DNA from: Alphaproteobacteria bacterium
Lineage (GTDB): Bacteria; Pseudomonadota; Alphaproteobacteria; GCA-2731375
Direction: 5' to 3'
Length of the DNA: 49,773 bases
Assembly: GCA_016869175.1 (NCBI GenBank)
Contig: VGEV01000008.1
Location: 1-49,773 of the forward strand
The position numbers and the translations under genes were made by a program. Shown in pieces: positions 16,382 to 24,472 of this stretch; position 1 is the stretch's first letter, and every line of letters begins with the position of its first letter. The notes below the pieces were generated by a model. It was not told the origin of the DNA. It was given only the letters and a program-made list of their open reading frames with translations, and did not search any database.

Positions 16382-19192
16382 ATGAGCAAGGACTACAAGC
16401 AGACGGTGTTTCTGCCCGCGACTTCCTTCGCGATGAAGGCCGGGTTGCCGCAGCTCGAGCCCAGGCTGCTCGAACGCTGGCGGAAGCTCGATCTCTATCG
16501 GCGCTTGCGCGAACTCTCGGCCGGGCGGCCGCGGTTCGTGCTGCATGACGGACCGCCCTACGCCAATGGCAACATCCACATCGGCACCGCGCTCAACAAG
16601 ATCCTCAAGGACGTGGTCAACCGCGCGCAGCAGATGCTGGGCAAGGACGCCAACTACGTGCCCGGCTGGGACTGCCATGGGCTGCCGATCGAATGGCAGA
16701 TCGAAGAGCGCTACCGGGCCGCCGGCAAGAACAAGGACGACGTGCCGATCGGCGAGTTCCGCCGCGAATGCCGGGCTTTTGCCCAGCATTGGATCGGGGT
16801 CCAGGCGGAGGAGTTCAAGCGCCTGGGCGTGCTGGGCGATTGGGCCAATCCCTACACCACCATGTCCTACGCCGCCGAGGCGCAGATCGTCGCCGAATGC
16901 CTGAAGTTTCTGATGAACGGCGGGCTTTACCGCGGCGCCAGGCCGGTCATGTGGTCGGTCGTGGAGAAGACCGCGCTGGCCGAAGCGGAGATCGAGTATC
17001 ACGACCGCACCTCGACCACCGTGCATGCCCGCTTTCCGGTCGTGCGGCCGGGCCTGCCGGAGCTGGCCGGCGCCGCCATCCCGATCTGGACCACCACCGC
17101 CTGGACACTGCCCGGCAACCGCGCCATCTGTTTCGGGCCGAAGTTCGCCTATCGCCTGATCGAAGTGGAAGCGGTCGCGGAAGGCAGCGCCGCCCGCGTC
17201 GGCGAGCGGCTGGCGGTGGTCGAGGATTTGCGCGCGGCGATGTGCCACGAAGCCGGCATCGCCCGTCACCGCGTGCTGGCCGACCTGCCGGCGGCGGCGC
17301 TGGCGGCCACCGTCTGCGCGCATCCCTGGCGCGGTCGCGGCTACGATTTCGATGTGCCGCTGTTCGGCGAAGAGCACGTCACCAACGACCAAGGCACCGG
17401 CTTCGTGCACACCGCGCCGGGCCATGGCGCGGAGGACTTCGAGGTCGGCCGCAAGCACGGGCTGGAGACGCCGCGTACGGTTGAGGACGATGGCACCTTT
17501 CATCCCTCGGTGCCGCTGCTGGCGGGCGTGCATGTGTTCAAGGCCGACCGGCCGGTGATCGACGCGTTGCGTGCGGCCGGCGCGCTGCTCGCGCAAGGCA
17601 AGTTGCAGCACAGCTATCCGCATTCCTGGCGCTCCAAGGCGCCGCTCATCTTCCGCAACACGCCGCAATGGTTCATCTCGATGACTGCGAACGGCCTGCG
17701 CGAGACCGCGCTGGCCGCCATCGACCGGGTGCGCTGGGTGCCGGCGACCGGGCGCAACCGCATCCGCGCCATGATCGCCGAGCGGCCCGATTGGGTGGTA
17801 TCGCGGCAACGCGCCTGGGGCGTGCCGATCGCGCTCTTCGTCGACCGGCGCAGCGGCGAACCGCTGCGCAAGGAAGCGGTCAACCAGCGTATCCTGGCGG
17901 CGGTGCGCGAGGAGGGGGCGGAAGCCTGGTTCGACAGTCCGCCCGAACGGTTCCTCGGCCCCGGCCACGCGGCCCAGGACTACGAGAAGGTCGACGACAT
18001 CCTCGACGTCTGGTTCGACAGCGGCTCGACCCACAGCTACGTGCTGGAGCAGCGCCCCGACCTGCAGTGGCCTGCCTCGCTCTATCTCGAAGGTTCCGAC
18101 CAGCATCGCGGCTGGTTCCATTCCTCGCTGCTGGAAAGCTGCGGCACGCGTGGCCGGGCCCCCTATGACGCGGTGCTGACGCACGGTTTCGTGCAGGATC
18201 AGCAGGGGCGGAAGATGTCGAAGTCGCTGGGCAATGTCACCGCGCCGCAGGAGGTGATGGACAAGTTCGGCGCCGACGTGCTTCGGCAGTGGGTGGTCAG
18301 CGCCGACTATTCGGAGGATCTGCGCATCGGCCCGGAGATCCTGTCGGCCCAGGTCGAGGCCTACCGGCGCTTGCGCAACACGCTGCGCTTCCTCTTGGGC
18401 AATCTCGCCGGCTTCAGCCCGGCGGAGCGCCTGGCGCTGCAAGAACTGCCGGCGCTGGAACGGTGGGTGCTGCATCGGCTCTGGCAGCTGGACAAGCAAG
18501 TGCGCCGCGCGGCCGAGGACTACGAGTTCCATCGCCTGTTCGTCGAACTCTACACCTTCTGCACCGTCGACTTGTCCGCGCTCTATTTTGACATTCGCAA
18601 GGATGCGCTCTATTGCGATGCCGCGACGCAGGCCCGCCGGCGGGCGACGCGCGCGGTGCTGGACGAAGTGTTCAACTGCCTGACCGCGTGGCTTGCCCCG
18701 ATCCACTGCTTCACCGCCGAGGAGGCTTGGCTTGCCCGCTTCCCGTCCGAGACCGACAGCGTGCATTTCCGCACCTATCCGCCGGTGCCGGACACCTGGC
18801 GCGACGAGGCGCTGGCCGCCCGCTTCGAGCGCGTGCGCGACATCCGCCGGACGATCACCGGGGCGCTGGAAATCTGGCGCAAGGAGCGCCGCATCGGCGC
18901 CAGCCTGCAAGCCTGGCCGCGGGTGCATCTGCGGGCCGCGGACGAAGCGGCGCTGGCCGGCTTCGACCTGGCGGAACTCGCCATCGTGTCTGGCGTCGCG
19001 ATCGCGCTTGGGCCGGCGCCGGCCGAGGCGTTCCGGCTGGAGGGTGTGGACGACGTGGCGGTCGTGGTCGAATTGGCCCCCGGCACGAAATGCGAGCGCT
19101 GCTGGCAGGTCCTGCCGGAGGTGGGCCGGCATCGCGAACATCCGGGCCTCTGCCGGCGATGCCTGACCGTGGTCGACGCCCAGGCGGCGTGA
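16382..19192 (+). CDS. ileS: isoleucyl-tRNA synthetase
   Basis: A 936-residue class I aminoacyl-tRNA synthetase. HIGH-type signature PPYANGNIHIGTALNKILKD, GWDCHGLPIEW, an editing domain with TTTAWTLPGNRAI and the DDGTFHPS region, and the KMSKS loop GRKMSKSLGN. The C-terminal zinc knuckle has CERCW and CRRC, the bacterial (mupirocin-sensitive) type layout. The ATG giving MSKDYKQTVFLP is the family start; the frame is open upstream through ribF. The stop overlaps the lspA GTG as GTGA. Confidence 0.98.
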   Translation: MSKDYKQTVFLPATSFAMKAGLPQLEPRLLERWRKLDLYRRLRELSAGRPRFVLHDGPPYANGNIHIGTALNKILKDVVNRAQQMLGKDANYVPGWDCHGLPIEWQIEERYRAAGKNKDDVPIGEFRRECRAFAQHWIGVQAEEFKRLGVLGDWANPYTTMSYAAEAQIVAECLKFLMNGGLYRGARPVMWSVVEKTALAEAEIEYHDRTSTTVHARFPVVRPGLPELAGAAIPIWTTTAWTLPGNRAICFGPKFAYRLIEVEAVAEGSAARVGERLAVVEDLRAAMCHEAGIARHRVLADLPAAALAATVCAHPWRGRGYDFDVPLFGEEHVTNDQGTGFVHTAPGHGAEDFEVGRKHGLETPRTVEDDGTFHPSVPLLAGVHVFKADRPVIDALRAAGALLAQGKLQHSYPHSWRSKAPLIFRNTPQWFISMTANGLRETALAAIDRVRWVPATGRNRIRAMIAERPDWVVSRQRAWGVPIALFVDRRSGEPLRKEAVNQRILAAVREEGAEAWFDSPPERFLGPGHAAQDYEKVDDILDVWFDSGSTHSYVLEQRPDLQWPASLYLEGSDQHRGWFHSSLLESCGTRGRAPYDAVLTHGFVQDQQGRKMSKSLGNVTAPQEVMDKFGADVLRQWVVSADYSEDLRIGPEILSAQVEAYRRLRNTLRFLLGNLAGFSPAERLALQELPALERWVLHRLWQLDKQVRRAAEDYEFHRLFVELYTFCTVDLSALYFDIRKDALYCDAATQARRRATRAVLDEVFNCLTAWLAPIHCFTAEEAWLARFPSETDSVHFRTYPPVPDTWRDEALAARFERVRDIRRTITGALEIWRKERRIGASLQAWPRVHLRAADEAALAGFDLAELAIVSGVAIALGPAPAEAFRLEGVDDVAVVVELAPGTKCERCWQVLPEVGRHREHPGLCRRCLTVVDAQAA

Positions 19193-19677
19193 ACCGGGCG
19201 CTTGTCCACCGCCTGCTGCCGGGCTCGTGCGCGGCCCTGGCCGTGCTGGTGCTCGACCAGGCGGTCAAGGCCTGGCTGCTCGACTTGCTGGTCGTGCTGG
19301 GCGGCCATGCCCGGGTCACCGGCTACTTCAACTTGGTGATGGTGTGGAATACCGGCGTCAGCTTCGGCCTGTTGCAGGCCGGCCAGGAGGCGCGCTGGCT
19401 GTTCATCCTGTTATCGCTCGGCATCGTCGTGGGGTTGATCGTCTGGCTGGCCCGAGCCGAAACGCGCGCCCTGGCGCTTGCGCTCGGTCTGGTGATCGGC
19501 GGTGCGCTTGGCAACGTGATCGACCGCCTGAGGTTCGGCGCGGTGGCGGATTTCTTCGATTTCCACTATGCTAGCTACCACTGGCCGGCCTTCAACATCG
19601 CCGACGCGGCCATCGTCCTGGGAGTCGCCGTCATCTTTCTGCAATCCTTGCTCGGCCCCCGTTCGCTGGCTAAATAA
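19189..19677 (+). CDS. lspA: lipoprotein signal peptidase (signal peptidase II)
   Basis: A 162-residue inner-membrane aspartyl protease that removes signal peptides from prolipoproteins. Four hydrophobic segments are visible. Catalytic aspartates are in GGALGNVIDRLRFGAVADF and FNIADAAIVLG. The GTG start overlaps the ileS stop by four bases. The next gene is itself a predicted lipoprotein. Confidence 0.96.
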   Translation: MNRALVHRLLPGSCAALAVLVLDQAVKAWLLDLLVVLGGHARVTGYFNLVMVWNTGVSFGLLQAGQEARWLFILLSLGIVVGLIVWLARAETRALALALGLVIGGALGNVIDRLRFGAVADFFDFHYASYHWPAFNIADAAIVLGVAVIFLQSLLGPRSLAK

Positions 19678-19709
19678 TGCACATGTTGTCGCCCAGGGCG
19701 GAGTGAAGC

Positions 19710-20261
19710 ATGCGTGGCGACTGGCGTTGCGGCCTTGCCGGCCTGCTCTTGCTGGGCTTGCCCGGCTGCGAGGGCGTGCGAGAGCAACTGGGCCTGGGCA
19801 AGCGTCCGCCCGATGAATTCGCGGTGGTGACCAAGGCGCCGTTAGCGTTGCCGCCGGAATTCACGCTGCGGCCGCCCAAGCCTGGCGCTCCCCGGCCGCA
19901 GGAACAGCCGCCGAGCGAGACCGCCCGCAGAGCGCTGACGCAAGGTCGCACGCTGCCCAACTTCGCCATCGGGCGCAGTCCCGGCGAACAGGCGCTGCTG
20001 AAACAGGCGGGCGGCGAGCGGGCCGATCCCAAGATCCGCGAGGTGGTCAACCGCGAGACCTCGCAATTCGCCGAGCGCGACGTGTCTTTCGCCGACAAGT
20101 TGATCTTCTGGCGGGCCCCCGAACCGCTCGGCAACGCGGTCGACGCGCAGAAGGAGGCACAGCGCCTGCGCGACAACGCGGCCCAGGGCAAGGCCAGCAC
20201 CGAAGGCGAGACACCGGTCATCCGACGTCGCCAGCGGGGCCTGCTGGAAGGCATCTTCTAG
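19710..20261 (+). CDS. DUF3035 lipoprotein
   Basis: A 183-residue predicted outer-membrane lipoprotein. The signal peptide ends in a lipobox LPGC (Cys20), followed by a proline-rich region with the DUF3035 signature RPPDEFAVVTKAPLALPPEF and LRPPKPG. Function unknown; the family is regularly found between lspA and M16 peptidases in alphaproteobacteria. The TAG stop is formed by the first CTAG of repeat copy 2, so the C-terminal end is set by the repeat boundary. Confidence 0.88.
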   Translation: MRGDWRCGLAGLLLLGLPGCEGVREQLGLGKRPPDEFAVVTKAPLALPPEFTLRPPKPGAPRPQEQPPSETARRALTQGRTLPNFAIGRSPGEQALLKQAGGERADPKIREVVNRETSQFAERDVSFADKLIFWRAPEPLGNAVDAQKEAQRLRDNAAQGKASTEGETPVIRRRQRGLLEGIF

Positions 20262-20395
20262 GGCAATTTCCGTGCAAATCGAACCGGCAGGTTCGGTTTG
20301 AACGGAAGCCATTGCCCTGCAACCATGACGGCAGCGCGGTGGGCTCCGATCAGAGGGATCGCTGATCGCTGCCATTTGATCGGACACCGCGCTAG
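20258..20395 (+). repeat. interspersed two-stem-loop repeat, copy 2
   Basis: A 138-bp copy bounded by CTAG at both ends. Outer arms GGGCAAT/ATTGCCC enclose a weaker inner stem CGAACC/GGTTCG; the second stem-loop has AGCGCGGTG/CACCGCGCT outside and CCGATCAGA-GGG/CCATTTGATCGG inside. The left CTAG contains the TAG stop of the DUF3035 gene. Unlike the other two copies it lies between genes in the same direction, about 70 bases upstream of the M16 peptidase start. Confidence 0.9.
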
Positions 20396-20467
20396 CCAGC
20401 GGACACGCGAGCGTGAGCGGGCTTGTGCTTGCGCTGGGCCGACCGGCATGGCCATAGTGCCCGGCCG

Positions 20468-21823
20468 ATGAACGCGTCGTTTCCCAGCTTGTGCCGTCTG
20501 ACCGGTCTAGTGGTGCTGGTGGCGTCGATCCTGCGGAGTGCCCCGCTCACGGCCGGCCTGTTCAACCCGGAAAGCTTCAGCCTGGCCAATGGCCTCCAGG
20601 TCGTGGTGGTGGTCGACCGCCGGGCGCCCGCGGTGACACAGATGCTGTGGTACCGGGCCGGCACCATCGACGAGCCGGTCGGCAAGTCCGGCATCGCGCA
20701 TTTCCTGGAACACCTGATGTTCAAGGGCACCTCCAACGTGGCGCCCGGCGAGTTCAGCCGGCAGGTGGCCCGGCTGGGCGGCCGCGAGAACGCCTTCACC
20801 ACCTCCGATTACACCGGCTATTTCCAGCAGGTGCCGGCGAGCGAGCTCGAATTGGTGATGCGACTGGAAGCCGATCGAATGGTCAACCTGCGGATCGAAC
20901 CGGCCGAAGTCGAGCGAGAGCGCCAGGTCGTGCTGGAGGAGCGCCGCATGCGCACCGACAACCAGCCGGCGGCGCAGCTTTGGGAGATGGCTGGCGCGGC
21001 GCAGTATCTCGCGCATCCCTACCGCCTGCCGGTGATCGGCTGGCAGCACGAGATAGAGCGGCTGACGCCCGCGGACGCGCTCGACTTCTATCGTCGGTTC
21101 TACGCCCCCAACAATGCCATCCTGGTGATTGCCGGCGATGTCGAGCCGGCGAAAGTGCGCGCCCTGGCCGAACGCTATTATGCACCGATCCCGGCCCGAC
21201 CGCTGGCGCCGGTGGCGGACCTCAGCGAGCCGCCGCAGCGCGCGGCCCGGCGGGTGCAACTCATCGATGCGCGCGTCAACCGACCCGGTTTGTGGCGCAC
21301 CTACCTGGCACCGTCGCGGGTGCATGGCGAGACCCGGCACGCGGTGCCGCTGCGCCTGCTGGCCGATATCCTGGGCGGCGGCGCGAACAGCCGGCTCTAC
21401 CGCCGGCTGGTGCTGGAACGCGAACTGGCCAGCGGCGCCAGCGCCTCCTATAGCGGCATCGCGCGGGGGCCCACCACCTTCAACCTGTCGGTCACGCCGC
21501 GCGAGGTCGGCAAGCTGGCCGAGGCCGAGGCGGCAATGGATGCGGTGGTGAGCGAATTGCTGGCCGAGGGCGTCAGCCAGGCGGAGCTGGAGCGGGTGCG
21601 CAATGCGGTGTTGGCCGATGCGATCTACGCGCGCGACAACGTCGGCGCGGCGCCGCGCGTGCTGGGCGCCGGCCTGATCATCGGACTGACCGTCGAGCAG
21701 ATCGAGGCCTGGCCGCAGCTCGTCGAGCAGGTGACGCTCGAGGATGTGAACGCCGCCGCCCGCGCGGTGTTCAATGCCAATGCCTCGGTGACCGCGGTGC
21801 TGCTGCCGAAACCGGCGAGCTGA
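20468..21823 (+). CDS. M16 family zinc peptidase (catalytic subunit)
   Basis: A 451-residue pitrilysin-family peptidase with an N-terminal hydrophobic signal (LTGLVVLVASILRSAPLTAG). The inverted zinc motif is HFLEH at residues 78-82 in SGIAHFLEHLMFKGT, and the third ligand lies in the EVERERQVVLEERR helix. It resembles processing-peptidase-like periplasmic proteases that work as heterodimers with a non-catalytic partner, which here is the next gene, four bases downstream. The ATG at 20468 gives the signal sequence directly. Confidence 0.92.
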   Translation: MNASFPSLCRLTGLVVLVASILRSAPLTAGLFNPESFSLANGLQVVVVVDRRAPAVTQMLWYRAGTIDEPVGKSGIAHFLEHLMFKGTSNVAPGEFSRQVARLGGRENAFTTSDYTGYFQQVPASELELVMRLEADRMVNLRIEPAEVERERQVVLEERRMRTDNQPAAQLWEMAGAAQYLAHPYRLPVIGWQHEIERLTPADALDFYRRFYAPNNAILVIAGDVEPAKVRALAERYYAPIPARPLAPVADLSEPPQRAARRVQLIDARVNRPGLWRTYLAPSRVHGETRHAVPLRLLADILGGGANSRLYRRLVLERELASGASASYSGIARGPTTFNLSVTPREVGKLAEAEAAMDAVVSELLAEGVSQAELERVRNAVLADAIYARDNVGAAPRVLGAGLIIGLTVEQIEAWPQLVEQVTLEDVNAAARAVFNANASVTAVLLPKPAS

Positions 21824-21827
21824 GCCG

Positions 21828-23135
21828 ATGCGGCGCTGGCTGGCCCTGCTGCTTGCGCTCCTGCCCCTGGCGCCGCCGGTCGCCGCGGCGCCGCAGGCGA
21901 TCGAGCGCGTGACCAGTCCGGGCGGCGTCGTGGCGTGGCTGATCCGGCAGCCGGAAGTGCCGGTCATCGGCTTGCGTTTCAGCATCGAGGGCGGGGCGCG
22001 GGCCGAGCCGGCGGACAAGCCGGGCACCGCCCGGCTGATGGCCGATCTGCTGGACGAGGGTGCCGGCCCGCTCGATGCCCAGGCGTTCCAATTGCGCCTG
22101 GAGGAACTCGCGGTCGAGTTGAACTTCTCGGCCGGCCGCGACGAGCTTTCGGGCGGCCTGCGGACGCTTGCCCGCAACCGCGAGGACGCCTTCCGCCTGC
22201 TTGGCCAGGCGCTGGCCGAGCCGCGGTTCGAGGAGGGCGCGATCGCCCGGGCCAAGCGGCAGATCCACAACGAACTGCTGCGTCAGCAGGAGGACCCGCA
22301 GTCGATCGCCCGACGCGCCTGGGCCGAGGCGGTGTTCGCGGGCGAGGCCTATGGCCGGCCGGCCGACGGCACGCCGCAATCGCTCGCCGCGCTGAGCCGT
22401 GACGACATCGTCGCCTACCATCGCCAGCGGGTGGCGCGCGACCGGCTGGCGGTCGGCGTCGCCGGCGACATCACTGCCGCGGAACTGGCGCCGTTGCTCG
22501 ACCTGGCATTCGCCCGTCTGCCGGCGACTTCCGCGCCGCTCGCCGACGACGAGCAGCAACCCCGGCTGGCGGACAAGGTGCAGGTGGTCCGCCGGGCGGT
22601 ACCGCAGAGCGCCATCGTGTTCGGCCTGCCGGGGGTCAAGCGGGACGATCCGGACTGGTACATCGCCTTCGTGCTGAACCACATCCTGGGCGGCGGCGGC
22701 CTGACGTCGCGGCTGGCGGAGGCGGTCAGGGAGAAGCGCGGGCTCGCCTATTCGGTGTCGAGCTACCTTGTGCCACTCGACCGCGCCGGCCTGCTGATGG
22801 GGTCCGCTGGCACGGTGAATGCCCGGGTGCCCGAGACGCTGACCACCATCCGCGCGGAATTGCGCCGGCTGGCGCAGGACGGACCAAGCGAGCAGGAACT
22901 GGCCGACGCGAAGACCTTCCTCAATGGCTCGTTCGCCCTGCAACTGGTCGGCAGCGGCCGGCTGGCCGAACTGCTGGTCACCCTGCAGCGCCGCAACCTG
23001 GGCGCCGATCATCTGTTGCGGCGGCCGCAGCTGATCGATGCGGTGAGCGCGGCCGACATCGCCCGCGTGGCCGATCGGCTGCTGCGGCTCGATCGCCTCT
23101 ATGTCGTGGTGGTGGGCGATCCGCCCGGCGTCTGA
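21828..23135 (+). CDS. M16 family peptidase-like protein (non-catalytic partner)
   Basis: A 435-residue M16 homologue with a cleavable signal peptide (LLALLPLAPPVAAAP). At the place of the HxxEH motif it has RLMADLLDEG, so zinc ligands are missing and it is probably inactive. The C-terminal half keeps the substrate-binding features GGGGLTSRLAEAVREKRGLAYSV. Together with the upstream active subunit it likely forms the periplasmic heterodimer typical of paired M16 genes. Confidence 0.91.
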   Translation: MRRWLALLLALLPLAPPVAAAPQAIERVTSPGGVVAWLIRQPEVPVIGLRFSIEGGARAEPADKPGTARLMADLLDEGAGPLDAQAFQLRLEELAVELNFSAGRDELSGGLRTLARNREDAFRLLGQALAEPRFEEGAIARAKRQIHNELLRQQEDPQSIARRAWAEAVFAGEAYGRPADGTPQSLAALSRDDIVAYHRQRVARDRLAVGVAGDITAAELAPLLDLAFARLPATSAPLADDEQQPRLADKVQVVRRAVPQSAIVFGLPGVKRDDPDWYIAFVLNHILGGGGLTSRLAEAVREKRGLAYSVSSYLVPLDRAGLLMGSAGTVNARVPETLTTIRAELRRLAQDGPSEQELADAKTFLNGSFALQLVGSGRLAELLVTLQRRNLGADHLLRRPQLIDAVSAADIARVADRLLRLDRLYVVVVGDPPGV

Positions 23136-23174
23136 GCGGCTTCCGGCGCCCCGGGGGCTCTGTTAGCGTCGGGC

Positions 23175-24467
23175 ATGCGCTACCGCCATGTGATCGATTC
23201 GTGCCGGGCCGAGACGATCGGCGATGCCGGTCTCGACGACGTCGAACTCGAGGCCCGGCTTGCCGGTTGCGCCGCGGGCCTAACGACCTTGCGCCGCCAG
23301 CAGGTCGACGGCAGCCTGCCGCTGCTGCGGCTGCCCGCCCGGCGCGACGACCTGGGCGAACTGCAGACCATCGCCGCCGACTGGCGCCGACGCTTCGGTC
23401 GGGTGGTGCTGCTTGGCACGGGCGGCTCCAGTCTGGGCGCGCGGGCGCTGGCGGCGCTGGCGCCGCCGGGCGGCCCGGAACTGATCGTGCTCGACAATCT
23501 CGATCCCGACGGGTTCGGTGCCTTCGCCAGCGGCCAGCCGCTCGACAGGACTGGCCTGCTCATCGTCTCCAAGTCCGGCGGCACGGCGGAAACACTCAGC
23601 CAAGCGCTGGTCTGCCTGCCGGCATTGCAGGCCGCGATCGGCCAGGCGGCGCTCTCGCGCCAGGTGCTCGCCGTCGTCGAGCCCGGCAACTCGGCGCTCC
23701 GACAGTTGGCCGCGGCCTATCGGCTGCCGGTCCTGGCGCACGATCCGGGCGTCGGCGGCCGCTTCTCGGTGCTGTCGCTGGTCGGCCTGTTGCCGGCCCT
23801 GCTGCTGGGCCTGGACGCCGCCAAGGTGCGGGACGGGGCGGCGGAGGTGCTGGATCAGGCGCTGGCGGCAACGCGCCCGGCCGAGGTGCCGGCCGCGGTC
23901 GGCGCCGCCCTGGCGGTGGCGCTGGCCGAGCGGCGCGGCATCGCGGAAGCGGTGCTGCTGCCTTATGTCGGCCGGCTGGAGACCTTCGCCTTGTGGTATT
24001 GCCAGCTTTGGGCGGAGAGCCTGGGCAAGGCCGGACATGGCATCACACCGGTGCGGGCGCTGGGGCCGGTCGACCAGCACAGCCAATTGCAACTCTACCT
24101 CGACGGCCCGGCCAACAAGCTGTTCACCCTCATCACCCTGCCGATGCGGGGCAGCGGCCCGCTGGTGCCGGAAGCCGAGGCACGACGCCTGGGCCTCGAC
24201 TATCTGGCCGGCCGGCGGATCGGTGACCTGGTGGCCGCCATGCAGCGCGCCACCGCCGAAACGCTGGCCAAGCGCGGCCGGCCTGTCCGACGGATCGAAC
24301 TCGAGCGCCTGGACGAAGCGACGCTGGGCGCCTTGCTGATGCATTTCATGCTGGAGACCATCCTGGCCGCGCATCTGCTGAAGATCGATCCCTACGACCA
24401 GCCGGCGGTCGAAGAGGGCAAGGTATTGGCAAGGTGCTATCTCGCGCAGATGGCGGCGGTCGGCTGA
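23175..24467 (+). CDS. pgi: glucose-6-phosphate isomerase (short form)
   Basis: A 430-residue phosphosugar isomerase interconverting glucose-6-P and fructose-6-P. SIS-domain motifs are LGTGGSSLGARAL, VSKSGGTAETL and GGRFSVLSLVG; the C-terminal region carries GPVDQHSQLQLYLDGP and KIDPYDQPAVEEGK. It is about 100 residues shorter than E. coli Pgi but close to the compact form found in many alphaproteobacteria and Bacillus. It is followed by mutL after five bases. Confidence 0.92.
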   Translation: MRYRHVIDSCRAETIGDAGLDDVELEARLAGCAAGLTTLRRQQVDGSLPLLRLPARRDDLGELQTIAADWRRRFGRVVLLGTGGSSLGARALAALAPPGGPELIVLDNLDPDGFGAFASGQPLDRTGLLIVSKSGGTAETLSQALVCLPALQAAIGQAALSRQVLAVVEPGNSALRQLAAAYRLPVLAHDPGVGGRFSVLSLVGLLPALLLGLDAAKVRDGAAEVLDQALAATRPAEVPAAVGAALAVALAERRGIAEAVLLPYVGRLETFALWYCQLWAESLGKAGHGITPVRALGPVDQHSQLQLYLDGPANKLFTLITLPMRGSGPLVPEAEARRLGLDYLAGRRIGDLVAAMQRATAETLAKRGRPVRRIELERLDEATLGALLMHFMLETILAAHLLKIDPYDQPAVEEGKVLARCYLAQMAAVG

Positions 24468-24472
24468 CGGCG

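Noticed and set aside
15968-19141. Very long open frame on the minus strand opposite ribF/ileS, and similar long frames opposite ahcY, ndvB-like and other genes
   Set aside because: They are antisense shadows typical of very GC-rich coding DNA. Their translations are Arg/Gln/His/Ala-rich with no domain motifs, while the opposite strand encodes clear conserved enzymes.
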